Positions 9,408 through 18,849 of a DNA stretch of 64,000 nucleotides are shown piece after piece (the stretch's first letter is position 1; every line of letters begins with the position of its first letter). The stretch covers positions 39,347-103,346 of the forward strand of contig JAFWXX010000035.1 of NCBI GenBank assembly GCA_017522915.1. Reading direction: 5' to 3'. Source of the stretch: Bacteroidaceae bacterium. GTDB taxonomy: Bacteria; Bacteroidota; Bacteroidia; Bacteroidales; Bacteroidaceae. A model generated the notes under the pieces. It had not been told where the DNA came from. It saw nothing but the letters and a program-made list of their open reading frames with translations, and did no database searches. The translations under genes were made by a program, and so were the position numbers.

Positions 9408-10360
9408 CAGTATATCGCTTTTGCTATATCATAGACACTATCAAAAGCATTGATAGTGTAGAAATGAATACTCGGAACGCCATGTTCCATAAGCTCGCGG
9501 CACTGTTTTATACCCCACTCGCGACCAACTTGCGCAACAGACGCATCGTCCTTGCATTTCCCGATTTCGGCAACCAGCTCTCCCGGCAAATCTACGCGGA
9601 AGGTCTTGGGAAGCACATTGAGCTGCGAGAGACGGTGGATAGGCTTTATACCCGGTATTATTGGGATATCAATGCCCATTGCACGAGCACGCTCCACAAA
9701 AGAGAAATACTTTTTGTTATCGAAAAACATCTGCGTTACAGCATACTCTGCACCGGCATCGGCCTTCATCTTGAGAACAGCAAGGTCGCTCTCCATGTTA
9801 GGAGCTTCTTCGTGCTTTTCGGGGTAGCATGCCACTCCGAATGAGAACGGCTTGCCACACTCCTTCATTGCGGAGCCGTCAACAAAGAAACCTTCATTAA
9901 AACGGTTTACCTGACGTATCAGGTCTATTGCGTTCTTGTTGCCGCATTTTGCCGGAGCAGTATTGGCATCGCCCTTGCATTTGTCGCCACGCAGCAGAAG
10001 TATATCGTTTATGCCCGACAGCTGGAGGTCTATAAGGACATACTCCGTATCTTCAAGGGTATATCCGTTGCACAATATATGCGGCACGACCGGTACATTA
10101 TAGCGATGGTGTATTGCAGTAGCTATTGCCACAGTACCGGGACGGCGACGTATAGAGCTGAGGCTGAACATGCCGTTTCCCATATCACGATAAACAGGCT
10201 CGCTATGGTGGGTCGTTATATTTATATAGCCGGGGTTGAACTCCATCAAGCGGTCGATGTTGCCGAAAAGCCTTTCGGCACATGTACCCTTCAGCGGAGG
10301 CAACACCTCGAACGAGAAAGCCGTTTCCTTTGACGATTTTATGTAGTCTATTACTCGCAT
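9407..10360 (-). CDS. metF: 5,10-methylenetetrahydrofolate reductase
   Basis: FAD enzyme reducing methylene-THF to methyl-THF for methionine synthesis; cytoplasmic TIM barrel. The start chosen is ATG at 10360 (MRVIDYIKSSKETAFSFEVLPPLKG), matching the family N-terminus; a TTG 15 bases upstream is also in frame and would add five residues. Seen: FEVLPPLKG, ITTHHSEP, LLLRGDK, FFVDGSAMKECGKPFSFGVACYPEKHEEA and TQMFFDNKKYFSFV, all characteristic of MetF. Length of 317 residues is normal. A TAACTTTG element 20 bases upstream is the probable promoter of the four-gene operon it leads. Confidence 0.96.
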   Translation of the reverse strand: MRVIDYIKSSKETAFSFEVLPPLKGTCAERLFGNIDRLMEFNPGYINITTHHSEPVYRDMGNGMFSLSSIRRRPGTVAIATAIHHRYNVPVVPHILCNGYTLEDTEYVLIDLQLSGINDILLLRGDKCKGDANTAPAKCGNKNAIDLIRQVNRFNEGFFVDGSAMKECGKPFSFGVACYPEKHEEAPNMESDLAVLKMKADAGAEYAVTQMFFDNKKYFSFVERARAMGIDIPIIPGIKPIHRLSQLNVLPKTFRVDLPGELVAEIGKCKDDASVAQVGREWGIKQCRELMEHGVPSIHFYTINAFDSVYDIAKAIY

Positions 10361-10379
10361 TTTAATAATATTCAATCAA

Positions 10380-10387
10380 CAAAGTTA
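10380..10387 (-). promoter_or_regulatory. -7 element of the metF operon promoter
   Basis: On the minus strand the sequence reads TAACTTTG, matching the Bacteroidetes primary sigma -7 consensus TAnnTTTG. It lies 20 bases before the metF ATG. The -33 element is weak (a T-run about 20 bases further upstream). No riboswitch-like structure was recognised in the short leader. Confidence 0.5.
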
Positions 10388-10485
10388 CTACAACGGGATG
10401 AAAAATCCTACCATAAAGGAAAACTTTTGCATTGCCGGCGGCATTCTGAAGGCAAAAAACGACAGACAACATAAGGAGACATATA

Positions 10486-10525
10486 AAAGAGATACAGCCC
10501 CGGATTTCCGGAACCGTATCTCTTT
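10486..10525 (-). terminator. Hairpin terminator downstream of the PepSY-like lipoprotein gene
   Basis: Inverted repeat: AAAGAGATAC at 10486-10495 pairs with GTATCTCTTT at 10516-10525 (10 bp), with an inner CCGGA/TCCGG hairpin. On the minus strand the stem is followed by TTTTATAT. It sits 50 bases after the stop of the minus-strand gene at 10576. Confidence 0.75.
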
Positions 10526-10575
10526 ACAATCGCTTTCAACACCCTCTTAAGCCTTGCCGGCTTATGGGAAACAGG

Positions 10576-11391
10576 TTACTGTGTAATGACCGTACCGTCT
10601 GGTGCCATATATACCATCTGCTCTACGCCGGCCTTCTCCAGAGTCAATTCATAGAACACAATTTCAGGACGCTCAACATATTCCGCATCGTCGATAGTGT
10701 ATTCCGGATAGTTCGATGCAACGGAGGCTGTCACCTCTGCAGGGAGAGCAGCGACTGCCACATCCCAATCCGTCTGCACCCAATTGTCGTTTGAGTCGAA
10801 ATATACATCCTTCTCAATACCGCCATCTACGATATCCACCTCAAACATGCCGTTTGCATTGCTTCCATAATCAGTAATTGTAGCATTGGGGTATTTCTCC
10901 TTGATAAAGTTACGTACTGCATCGCTTATCACCGGCTTTGTACCAGGCTCGCCTGTCGATGAGTCAAGTATAACTCCTTCGGGCGAAACAAACACCACGA
11001 TTTCTGATGCACCCTTCTTTAAATCTACCTCGTAATAGGTGTTGTCGCCACGTTCGATGAAGTCGGCCTCATCCAGCGTAAAGTCGGGATATGCAGCCAC
11101 TAACGACTCTTTCACTATTGCAGGTATCTCGTCAAGCTTAAGATCCCAAGTAGTATATACCCACTCGTTGGCCGAGTTGAAATAGACATCCTTCAGGCGC
11201 GAGTCGTGGAGAATCTCCACTTCAATAAGCCCGTTCCCGTCATATTCGGCATGGCGTATGTCGGCACCGTTATACTTGCTCTTAATGAACTCAACTACAC
11301 TGTCACTGAGCGCAATGCTCTTGTCATCATCATCACTACATGCCACAAAAGCAAATAGAGAGAGAATAAAAATTGGAATCAGTTTTTTCAT
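10576..11391 (-). CDS. PepSY-like (PF11396-type) lipoprotein with duplicated domain
   Basis: Predicted lipoprotein of 271 residues: signal peptide MKKLIPIFILSLFAFVACSDD with lipobox FVAC (Cys18), then acidic residues often seen after surface-exposed lipoprotein cysteines. The mature part is two copies of a ~120-residue unit, each with VxxFIKxKYxxAxI..., VYFNSxxxWVxTxWD and AxYPxxxxDxAxxIER motifs, the pattern of the PepSY-like family. Such proteins are thought to bind or inhibit partners in the envelope; no partner is known. A smaller relative lies just upstream on the same strand. Function unassigned. Confidence 0.8.
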   Translation of the reverse strand: MKKLIPIFILSLFAFVACSDDDDKSIALSDSVVEFIKSKYNGADIRHAEYDGNGLIEVEILHDSRLKDVYFNSANEWVYTTWDLKLDEIPAIVKESLVAAYPDFTLDEADFIERGDNTYYEVDLKKGASEIVVFVSPEGVILDSSTGEPGTKPVISDAVRNFIKEKYPNATITDYGSNANGMFEVDIVDGGIEKDVYFDSNDNWVQTDWDVAVAALPAEVTASVASNYPEYTIDDAEYVERPEIVFYELTLEKAGVEQMVYMAPDGTVITQ

Positions 11392-11436
11392 TTCAGTTTT
11401 CTTTTAGTTGTTATAGTATTGTTGGAAGCTGTATTG

Positions 11437-11877
11437 TCAATCATCGATGTCGATTATTCTGAAGTTCTCATCGAAAGTGAGCTCAAGACGGTTCGAGAGC
11501 TTTAGTTCGTATCTGTTGCGCTCACGCTCGATTTTAAGAACCCTCTCACCCGGATAGTTCGATTTGATATACTCCTTAATCGGTTGCGGGATTATCGCTG
11601 CCGGCACTTCTCCATATCTGCAATCAACATCCTCCCAAGTACCTTTGCTGGAGAATTCGAGCTTCGCGCCGTTGGCAAGCATCACTTCGTATGAGTTCTC
11701 AAGGAAATCACGTTCGAGCTTTGCATAAGAGAGCTTCACGCCATTGAAGTGCTCGTTGATAAACTGCTGCGCCTGAGCAGGCAACTCGTTCTTGCTGATG
11801 ATTTTGTCGTTATCGGCCTTTACTGCTGAAACACCGAATGAAAGGAAAGCCACAAGGGCAAATAGAATCTTTTTCAT
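11437..11877 (-). CDS. PepSY-like periplasmic protein
   Basis: A 146-residue secreted protein with a cleavable signal peptide (MKKILFALVAFLSFGVSAVKA, cut after about residue 21; no lipobox cysteine). The rest is one PepSY-like unit: LPAQAQQFINEHFNGVKLSYAKL, KLEFSSKGTWEDVDC, VPAAIIPQPIKEYIKSNYPG, ending YELKLSNRLELTFDENF. It has the same fold family as the two-domain lipoprotein 45 bases downstream, so the two form a likely operon and perhaps a functional pair. On the minus strand an ATCTTTGC element (complement 11951-11958) lies about 75 bases before the start, a weak promoter candidate. Confidence 0.8.
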   Translation of the reverse strand: MKKILFALVAFLSFGVSAVKADNDKIISKNELPAQAQQFINEHFNGVKLSYAKLERDFLENSYEVMLANGAKLEFSSKGTWEDVDCRYGEVPAAIIPQPIKEYIKSNYPGERVLKIERERNRYELKLSNRLELTFDENFRIIDIDD

Positions 11878-12025
11878 AATCTTCGCTTTATATTTTAATG
11901 GTTAAACATCAAAACAATAATTTGGTTTGCCAAATACTGTTATTTACACTGCAAAGATTATATGTGATTCTGAAATGAAATTGAAATTTTTAGAAAAAAC
12001 GGATTTTTTTGAAAAAAAGTTACGA

Positions 12026-12979
12026 TTATTCTTTCATCCAACGTCTGTACAGCCATGAAGTGAGGTAGTAAAGCATTGTTCCCGACAAGAGGCCGGCAAT
12101 GGCATCGACAAGATAATGTGCCTTTATATATACTGTAGCACAGCAGAGCAGCAGAAATACCGGCAGCATGCCTGCAAAGATTCTGCGGTTGATTCTGTAT
12201 GCAAGCATCACTATTATAAGGGAAATACCGATATGCGAGCTTGGGAATGCGGCTGTAGGACGTTCGCCGGAGCTTTGCGCCATGCCTACAAGTTCGGTAA
12301 AGAATACTCCCTTTCCCTCCTGTGCTATGGTTATTTCGGGGTTCAGGTTGAAATAGTTGCCTATTTCGGGGTACGGGCCTGTGGCAGCAAGCCCGTCGCC
12401 TATCGCCGGGAAATAGAACTGCGGCCCGGCAACCGGAACGAATATATATATGAAATAGTATATGAAGAACGAGCACATTATGACGAATGTGCAACGCTCG
12501 ACCTCGCGCGGACGTGCAAAGAATGTGTAGATTGATATCGTTGCTATCATTGGATAGTAGAGCCAATATCCCATATTGAATGCCTCTCGCCAGAGAATTC
12601 CGCTGCAGACCTGGTCGAACAGCAGAGCCGGCTGACAGCCGAAGAGGTCATATTCCAGCGAAGCGAACAGATAGTCGAGATTCGGGAATATACGGTTGAA
12701 CTCGAAAGTATCGGGATACCAGTAGCTCAGGAGAGACATCTGGTAAAGCACGCGCAGGAATGCAGTTGCCCTTGAAGGATACTTGGTATATAAATATATT
12801 AGGACAAAAGTGCCGGCAGCCACAAAGAAGCGGCCCAACAGCATCTCCTTAGGATTATGCAGGTCGTTGAAAAAAACTATTATAAGCAGTGTAGTAATGA
12901 AATTGTACAGAAGCCCCAGCTTCTCCACTGCATAGTATGCCGTAACCGGCTCTTCGCGTTTGAATATATTCATAGCCAT
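12026..12979 (-). CDS. PAP2-superfamily membrane phosphatase/phosphotransferase
   Basis: Polytopic membrane protein of 317 residues with about six hydrophobic helices. The second and third PAP2 motifs are clear: RPTAAFPSSH (PSSH at 246-249) and AHYLVD (His288, Asp292), the lipid phosphatase/phosphotransferase catalytic pair. The pattern resembles Aur1/Ipt1-like inositol phosphoceramide synthases, but true lipid phosphatases share it, so the substrate is open. The start is ATG 12979 (ATG 12973 also possible) and overlaps the end of the upstream epimerase gene, implying a two-gene operon; both could act in lipid or cell-envelope glycan metabolism. Confidence 0.82.
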   Translation of the reverse strand: MAMNIFKREEPVTAYYAVEKLGLLYNFITTLLIIVFFNDLHNPKEMLLGRFFVAAGTFVLIYLYTKYPSRATAFLRVLYQMSLLSYWYPDTFEFNRIFPNLDYLFASLEYDLFGCQPALLFDQVCSGILWREAFNMGYWLYYPMIATISIYTFFARPREVERCTFVIMCSFFIYYFIYIFVPVAGPQFYFPAIGDGLAATGPYPEIGNYFNLNPEITIAQEGKGVFFTELVGMAQSSGERPTAAFPSSHIGISLIIVMLAYRINRRIFAGMLPVFLLLCCATVYIKAHYLVDAIAGLLSGTMLYYLTSWLYRRWMKE

Positions 12980-13977
12980 CCCTCTTTTTTATACCATTCC
13001 ATTGTCTCCCTCACTCCTCTATCAAGCGGATACTCGGCCACAAAACCGAGTTCTTTCTCCAGAGGCTCTGTATCGCAGAGCCAGTTGCGCTGTTTCATTA
13101 TCCTGTACTTGTCGCTGTTGAGGGTAGAAGGTTTCCCTGTCACCTTTGAGAAGAGACCCGAAACGAGAGACACGGTCTTAAGCACCCACAACGGAGCCTT
13201 TATATGAAGCACTCTTTTTATTCCCAACTCCTTTTGTATGTAATCGCTGAAGGCACGGCTCTCATACCCTGCTGGCTCGCTCACAAAATAGCATCTTCCG
13301 TTGGCACCTGATTCCGCAGCAAGATATGCTGCTTTGACAAGGTCCTTGACATATATGAATGTTATTGTCTGAGGCCTGTAGCCGACAGAGAAATCTATGT
13401 GCCGTTTTATCCCAGCAGCCATCTTGAAATAATCGCGCTCGCGCGGGCCATAGACTCCTGTCGGGCGCAATATGACAAAGGGGAAGCCGGCACTCCTTTT
13501 CAGATACTCCTCGGCCAGCAGCTTGCTCTTTCCGTAAACAGTATCGGGCATAGGGGTATCGCTCTCCATAATCGGTGTATAAGGCATCTTCTCGCGTACC
13601 GGGCCGAAGACGCTCAGAGAACTTATATATACGAACATCCTCGGCTCCATGCCTTGCCTTGCAATAGCATCGGCAAAGTTTCTCGTACCCTCATAGTTGA
13701 CCTTCATAAACTCCTTTTTATCGGTACATTTCGTTACTCCGGCAGCATGTATGATGTAATCCCAACAGCCATGGGCAGCCTTGAACGCCGAAAGCGAGGC
13801 ATCCAGTGCCGCAGATGAAGAGAAATCGAGCTCTACAAAGTTGATGCGCGCATCGCTCAGATACCTTCTGCTGCTGCCCTTGCGGATACCGGCCCATACA
13901 TCATAGCCCAGTTCCAGGCCTTTTTCGACCAGGAAACTGCCAATAAAACCGCTTGCACCTGTTACCAGAACTTTCAT
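12970..13977 (-). CDS. NAD(P)-dependent epimerase/dehydratase, extended SDR family
   Basis: Rossmann-fold SDR of 335 residues. Seen: nucleotide loop TGASGFIG (G7xxG10xxG13), IIHAAGVT, ISSLSVFGP and the catalytic pair Y148-G-K-S-K152, then LRPTGVYGPRERDYF. Start is ATG 13977; the TTG just before is not needed. Substrate cannot be read from sequence; sugar-nucleotide epimerases/reductases and 3-beta-hydroxysterol-type enzymes share these motifs. It overlaps the PAP2 gene by 10 bases, so they are co-translated. A TACCTTTG element lies 28 bases upstream. Confidence 0.85.
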   Translation of the reverse strand: MKVLVTGASGFIGSFLVEKGLELGYDVWAGIRKGSSRRYLSDARINFVELDFSSSAALDASLSAFKAAHGCWDYIIHAAGVTKCTDKKEFMKVNYEGTRNFADAIARQGMEPRMFVYISSLSVFGPVREKMPYTPIMESDTPMPDTVYGKSKLLAEEYLKRSAGFPFVILRPTGVYGPRERDYFKMAAGIKRHIDFSVGYRPQTITFIYVKDLVKAAYLAAESGANGRCYFVSEPAGYESRAFSDYIQKELGIKRVLHIKAPLWVLKTVSLVSGLFSKVTGKPSTLNSDKYRIMKQRNWLCDTEPLEKELGFVAEYPLDRGVRETMEWYKKEGWL

Positions 13978-14004
13978 CAAAGGATTTGTTTACAAAAGGG
14001 GTTA

Positions 14005-14012
14005 CAAAGGTA
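14005..14012 (-). promoter_or_regulatory. -7 element for the epimerase-PAP2 operon
   Basis: Minus strand TACCTTTG, a match to TAnnTTTG, 28 bases before the epimerase ATG in a divergent intergenic region. The matching -33 element is only a T-rich stretch. Confidence 0.5.
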
Positions 14013-14093
14013 AACAAAAGGAACGGATTAATAAAAAACCGCACACAGAATCATTTTCATATTAGGCACAAGGAACTTTCCGATACGATTTTA

Positions 14094-14102
14094 TATATTT
14101 GC
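14094..14102 (+). promoter_or_regulatory. -7 element for the phosphopantetheinyl transferase gene
   Basis: TATATTTGC, a full match to the Bacteroidetes -7 consensus, 20 bases before the ATG at 14123; the leader would be very short. Confidence 0.55.
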
Positions 14103-14122
14103 AATTACGAAAAACTGTATCT

Positions 14123-14770
14123 ATGCCTATTATCCATATTGAAACTGACAATGCAATAGATGCCGATATATATTTCTGGAAGATTGAGGAGAGCTGCGAA
14201 GAGCTGGCAAGGCTATTCGACAAAGGCGGCATCATGCTTGCCGATGCAGCTAAGCGTTTCAAGTCGGTAAAGAGACAACAGGAGTGGCTTGCCACGCGGG
14301 CTCTGCTGATGCATACACCTTACAAGGAACTGCAGATTCTCTACCATAGCAACGGGAAGCCCTATCTCTCGGACAAGAGCATGCACATAAGCATTAGCCA
14401 TACACAGAGCCATGTGGCAATTGCAATATCCGGAGAACCCATAGGCATCGACATTGAGACAAAGAGCCGCAACGCTCATTCTGCAGCAAAAGCGTATCTC
14501 CAGCCACAAGAGATTGAAACGGTGAACTCAAGCAAAGAACCGCATAAAGAGGCTCTTCGCCTATGGACGGCAAAGGAGGCCGCCTTCAAGCTTAATCCGG
14601 CATACTCTACAGTCATAAAGGATATTGCAACGAAGCGGATTGCTGAAAACGGCTCGTCAACTGTTTACCGTATTGCATACAAGAACGGGACAACCGCCCG
14701 GTGCCATACAAGCGAGCATGATAGTTTCATCTTGTCGTCATGCACGTTCAAGGAATTGCCAAATCCATAA
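14123..14770 (+). CDS. 4'-phosphopantetheinyl transferase superfamily protein
   Basis: Enzyme expected to move the phosphopantetheine arm of CoA onto a carrier protein. The 215 residues carry both family signatures: GIDIE (108-112, metal-binding acids) and WTAKEAAFK (148-156), plus SISHTQSHVAIAIS before them. The Sfp-type two-subdomain length fits. Start is ATG 14123; an upstream TTG at 14099 overlaps the -7 promoter box and is rejected. No carrier protein, fatty-acid or polyketide gene is adjacent, so its target is unknown. It is divergent from the epimerase-PAP2 pair. Confidence 0.88.
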   Translation: MPIIHIETDNAIDADIYFWKIEESCEELARLFDKGGIMLADAAKRFKSVKRQQEWLATRALLMHTPYKELQILYHSNGKPYLSDKSMHISISHTQSHVAIAISGEPIGIDIETKSRNAHSAAKAYLQPQEIETVNSSKEPHKEALRLWTAKEAAFKLNPAYSTVIKDIATKRIAENGSSTVYRIAYKNGTTARCHTSEHDSFILSSCTFKELPNP

Positions 14771-14859
14771 AAAAAACACATTTTTTGTAACATTTATGTT
14801 TTTTTGAACGTCATTAATAATATAGAAGGGAAGTGATATAAGTTTGAAATAGGGGGGAA

Positions 14860-17800
14860 ATGTACAGATATATATGCATACTGGCTTTCTTGCTCTCGTG
14901 CATAGGGATTGCGGCACAGACAGCAACCGACAGCGCAGCACTGCGTGCGCTGCAGGTAGGGCGCATATTGCCTCAGGAAAGGGTATATCTCCATTTCGAC
15001 AACACATCGTACTATCTTGGCGAGACAATCTGGTTCAAGGCCTTTGTGACATGCGACAACGACGACCGGCCTACTGCACTCAGCCGTATTCTCTATGTAG
15101 AGCTCGTAGCTCCGGAGGGTTATATCATAAAAACGGAGAAGTATAGAATCGGCGATGACGGCACATGCAGCGGCGAGATATACATGGACCCGCTATACCT
15201 TTCGGGATATTATGAGATACGTGCCTATACACGTTACATGCTTAATTGGGGAGAGGAAGTCTTCTTCAGCCGCGTGTTCCCGGTCTTCGACAAGGTAAAC
15301 GAAGGCGACTGGGGATTCCGCAACATGCTCGACCGCGGCACTACATTCTTTGCAAACAAGAACATGACTGAAGAAAAAAAGCCTGAGCTGCGTTTCTACC
15401 CCGAAAGCGGACACCTCATATACGGGATTGAGAGCCGGGTGGCATACGAGCTTACCGGTTACGGCGGCAAGGAGGGGAAAGAAGAGGTAACGATACTGGC
15501 CGACGGAAAGCCGTTGCTCACGACTGCACCTGAGCACATGGGCAAAGGGTCGTTCATGATAAAGCCTGTCGAAGGCACCGATTACACCGCAAAGGTGAGC
15601 ATTGCCGATAAAAAAGGCAAAAGCAAGACATTCCGCTTCGACCTCCCGGAGATAGAGGAAACGGGAGCTGTCATCGCCGTAAGGGAACTTTACGACAGCA
15701 TCTGCTTCTCAATAAGCAACCGTTTATCCGATGAGAGCGAATTTGCGTTCGCCATACTGCACCGCAGCAATCTGGGATTCTACAAGAGACTGGAGCGCGA
15801 TTGCAATGCAATAAGCGTTGCAAAGGATGAAATGCCCGAAGGCGTGTGCCGTGCAATCATATTCAGCGGAGACACTCCGCTTGCAGAGAGGCTCTTCTTC
15901 GTGCGCCATGACAGCATACTCAAGAACGACCGCCAGACAGCAAAACTGAAAGTGACCGGGAACGGCTACATGCTGCACAACCTTAACCCGAAACCGCATG
16001 AGAAGATTGCAATAACGGTAGAGCGTGAGGACGGGAAACCTATCGGGCAGGATGCATGCTTTGCAGTTTCCGTTACCGACCAGGGAGGCCGGATGACGAC
16101 TTCATGGGGATACAACCTCTACACATACATGCTGCTTGGGTCGGAACTGAAAGGATACATACCCGATGCACAGCAATACTTCGACCCGGATAATCCGATG
16201 CGTGCGAAACACCTCGACCTCATTATGCTCACACATGGCTGGACTGCATACGACTGGAGCAAGCTTACAGCCCGGTCGCTGAAGGATGTCGTGCCGGCCG
16301 AAAAGAAGATAACTCTCAGAGGGGAGTTCGTATTGCGGGTGAGGAATGCGACACCAGGGTGGTTGGGAACATACCGTATCACCTCGCAGCCATACAACCT
16401 GATACGTTTCGACTTTGCAGGAGATGGAAAGAAGATAACAGCAGAGACTTTCCGTACCGACAGTGCAGGCAGGTTCAGCATAACCGTTGACGACTTCTAC
16501 GGCAAATATACCGCCGCACTCTCACCGAACACTCTCTTCAAGCATAGTGCAAGGATAAACTACGGATTCTATCTCGACAGATATTTCTCCCCTCCTATAA
16601 TGCCGCTCAGGTACTGGCAACGCAACATGGGGAGCAGTCTTGAACTTAAGGCAGATACTACAGAACTGCTCAAGAAGATAAACACATACGAGTACCTGCT
16701 GTCCGATGTAAGCATTACTGCCAACAAGGAGACCAGCCGGTACTCTGTTCCGCCTATAAGCGAGCTGCGTCTCGATTATCTTGAAGAGTGGGAATATGCC
16801 ATGGACATTACATACAGGCATGGACTGTATGACTATACCCAATTCGATAAATTGAAGAAAGAATACGAAGAAAATGGGCCGGAATACGATAAAAAGACCG
16901 AAATCGAAGAGGGCATTCTTGAAGAGCCGGAAGAGAGACTGTTCCTTGCCGAAGAGATTAGAGACCGGTACGAACTGAGCATTGGACTCATAGACGAACA
17001 GAGAAACAGAGTTGTTGGGTATGCCGGTGTGTTGTCGGTGCAGAATGTACTGAGAAGCATATACATGCGCTATAATCTTGGATGGCAGAACTGGGTATAT
17101 CCGGCAGTGGTAAAGGGTGAATACAACAAGGACAGCATACCGGAGATAGACGAGAAATACCTCCATGGAATAAATCCGGAAGCAATGACCAACTTCAAGG
17201 AAGTAATCCTCACAAGCGACAAAAAGAAGAGAGAATCGATAGAAGGAAGCTGGGGCATTTGGGAACGCAGGGGAAATGTCCTGCAGTTCAAGTACCCTTA
17301 CGGTTACCTGTACGAAGGTTTTCTCTCCCAGCTCAGCATAAGATATGCTTTAGACAGCGAAAAACGCAACCTGAAACCCGACGCTGTAAGGGAGATGATA
17401 AGGTTAGCCACTTTTATGAAGCCTAAAGACATGAGTCACCCCAACAATGTAGCATACCTTATACCCGAAAAACATGACAGCGGATACCCGATAAAGAACG
17501 ACCTAAGCGTATCGAGCAGCACACGCCGCTACACCTCCGTCCAGGGATACAGCAGGGCAAAGCAGTTCTACTCACCCGACTACAGCACTATGAAGCCCGA
17601 CGGCAAGGACTTCAGACGCACTATTATGTGGAACCCGGATATCAAGGCCGAGAACGGCAAGCTGAATCTGGAGTTCTACAACAGCACCCTATGCAATGCC
17701 ATAGCTGTCGATGTTATGGGTTACGACGGATACACCGTGTTCGGCAACAGCGAGGGAATGACAACACGCGAGAGAAAAGAGAAGAACAGCAGAGTACCAC

Positions 17801-18627
17801 GCAGATACGAGAACGACTTTACAATAAAGGATGTCAAGGATTCCCTGTTCTGGGCACAATGCGACCAGGAATTCTCAAGAGCGGAGACATACTATATGAG
17901 AAAGAACTACAAGAGAGCACTTTCATCGTATATCGAACTGTCGCAGTACCAGTACCCGGCAGCATTCTACCGGATAGGTGAGTTCTACTATAAAGGAATT
18001 TCGCTCAAGAAAAGATACGATTTGGCAGCAAAATTCTACGAAAGAGGCGCAGAACTGGGCATGCCGGAATGTTATTACGAACTGTCCCGGATGCACCGCG
18101 ACGGATTGCACTATGAGCAGAGCAGAGAAAAGGAGATTGAAATGCTGGAGATTGCAGCCGATCTGTCGGAGACAAGGGCACAACACCTGTTAGCAACATA
18201 TCTCCTCGAAGGAAACATAATAGAGAAAGACACAGCCCGCGCGACAGAACTCTTCTACAAGGCATCGCTCAACGGCAACCCCGATGCAATGTACATGTAT
18301 GCAGAACAGATGTTACGCAGCGGGATTGAAAACGACTCCATACTGGGCTCTCCTCTCGAATGTATAAGGGAGGCTATTAAAAAGGGCTCAAACAAGGCAT
18401 CTCTATGGCTAATGAGACATGAGATTGATAACGGCAACCACAAGAAGGCCTACAAACTGGCAAAAGAATTGTACATTAAAGGAGATATTGAGGGCACACG
18501 CTCTCTGGCCGAATTCTACATGCTTGGAATTGGAGTAAGAAAAGACCGCAAGACAGCAAAGGACCTTTACACAGAGGCGGCAAAAAAAGGAGACGAAGAG
18601 TCAAGAAGAATACTCAAGGAGTGGTAA
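14860..18627 (+). CDS. Secreted macroglobulin-domain (MG2-like) protein with C-terminal Sel1 repeats
   Basis: Very large exported protein (1255 residues) of unknown role. A signal peptide (1-19, ending GIAAQ) is followed by an MG2-like beta-sandwich (about 38-145; ERVYLHFDNTSYYLGETIWFKAFV). The body resembles Bacteroidetes macroglobulin-like proteins, including KQFYSPDYSTMKPDGKDFRR near residue 902 and a terminal FYNSTL sandwich. Unlike ordinary members it continues into Sel1-type helical repeats (about 1027-1250), e.g. AAKFYERGAELGMPECYYEL and AKDLYTEAAKKGDEESRRIL. A purine-rich AGGGGGGA lies just before the ATG. The next gene is a paralogue with the same architecture. Likely periplasmic or outer-membrane; no enzymatic motif seen. 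Confidence 0.85.
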   Translation: MYRYICILAFLLSCIGIAAQTATDSAALRALQVGRILPQERVYLHFDNTSYYLGETIWFKAFVTCDNDDRPTALSRILYVELVAPEGYIIKTEKYRIGDDGTCSGEIYMDPLYLSGYYEIRAYTRYMLNWGEEVFFSRVFPVFDKVNEGDWGFRNMLDRGTTFFANKNMTEEKKPELRFYPESGHLIYGIESRVAYELTGYGGKEGKEEVTILADGKPLLTTAPEHMGKGSFMIKPVEGTDYTAKVSIADKKGKSKTFRFDLPEIEETGAVIAVRELYDSICFSISNRLSDESEFAFAILHRSNLGFYKRLERDCNAISVAKDEMPEGVCRAIIFSGDTPLAERLFFVRHDSILKNDRQTAKLKVTGNGYMLHNLNPKPHEKIAITVEREDGKPIGQDACFAVSVTDQGGRMTTSWGYNLYTYMLLGSELKGYIPDAQQYFDPDNPMRAKHLDLIMLTHGWTAYDWSKLTARSLKDVVPAEKKITLRGEFVLRVRNATPGWLGTYRITSQPYNLIRFDFAGDGKKITAETFRTDSAGRFSITVDDFYGKYTAALSPNTLFKHSARINYGFYLDRYFSPPIMPLRYWQRNMGSSLELKADTTELLKKINTYEYLLSDVSITANKETSRYSVPPISELRLDYLEEWEYAMDITYRHGLYDYTQFDKLKKEYEENGPEYDKKTEIEEGILEEPEERLFLAEEIRDRYELSIGLIDEQRNRVVGYAGVLSVQNVLRSIYMRYNLGWQNWVYPAVVKGEYNKDSIPEIDEKYLHGINPEAMTNFKEVILTSDKKKRESIEGSWGIWERRGNVLQFKYPYGYLYEGFLSQLSIRYALDSEKRNLKPDAVREMIRLATFMKPKDMSHPNNVAYLIPEKHDSGYPIKNDLSVSSSTRRYTSVQGYSRAKQFYSPDYSTMKPDGKDFRRTIMWNPDIKAENGKLNLEFYNSTLCNAIAVDVMGYDGYTVFGNSEGMTTRERKEKNSRVPRRYENDFTIKDVKDSLFWAQCDQEFSRAETYYMRKNYKRALSSYIELSQYQYPAAFYRIGEFYYKGISLKKRYDLAAKFYERGAELGMPECYYELSRMHRDGLHYEQSREKEIEMLEIAADLSETRAQHLLATYLLEGNIIEKDTARATELFYKASLNGNPDAMYMYAEQMLRSGIENDSILGSPLECIREAIKKGSNKASLWLMRHEIDNGNHKKAYKLAKELYIKGDIEGTRSLAEFYMLGIGVRKDRKTAKDLYTEAAKKGDEESRRILKEW

Positions 18628-18740
18628 CCGCATATTTTAAAGGTTCCACGTACCAATACGTTACAGCACAAAGTGTCGGTTCATTTTCAACACAACAGAA
18701 GTTAATTGCTTATATATTACACTCCTGCAGAATCTTTTTA

Positions 18741-18749
18741 TATATTTGC
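18741..18749 (+). promoter_or_regulatory. -7 element for the second MG2-Sel1 gene
   Basis: TATATTTGC matches the -7 consensus about 100 bases before ATG 18850, showing the second paralogue has its own promoter. A T-rich TTGC about 30 bases upstream is a weak -33 candidate. Confidence 0.5.
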
Positions 18750-18849
18750 AACAAACGTTAATACAGCCTGCACTCGCATGCAAAATGCCAAAGCAGGCTT
18801 TGTCCGTTCCGTTCATCATTCGGCAATAATATACTCAACAAGAGACGGC

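Noticed and set aside
10361..10575. A methionine riboswitch before metF
   Set aside because: The leader implied by the -7 element is only about 10-15 bases; no conserved riboswitch fold was seen.
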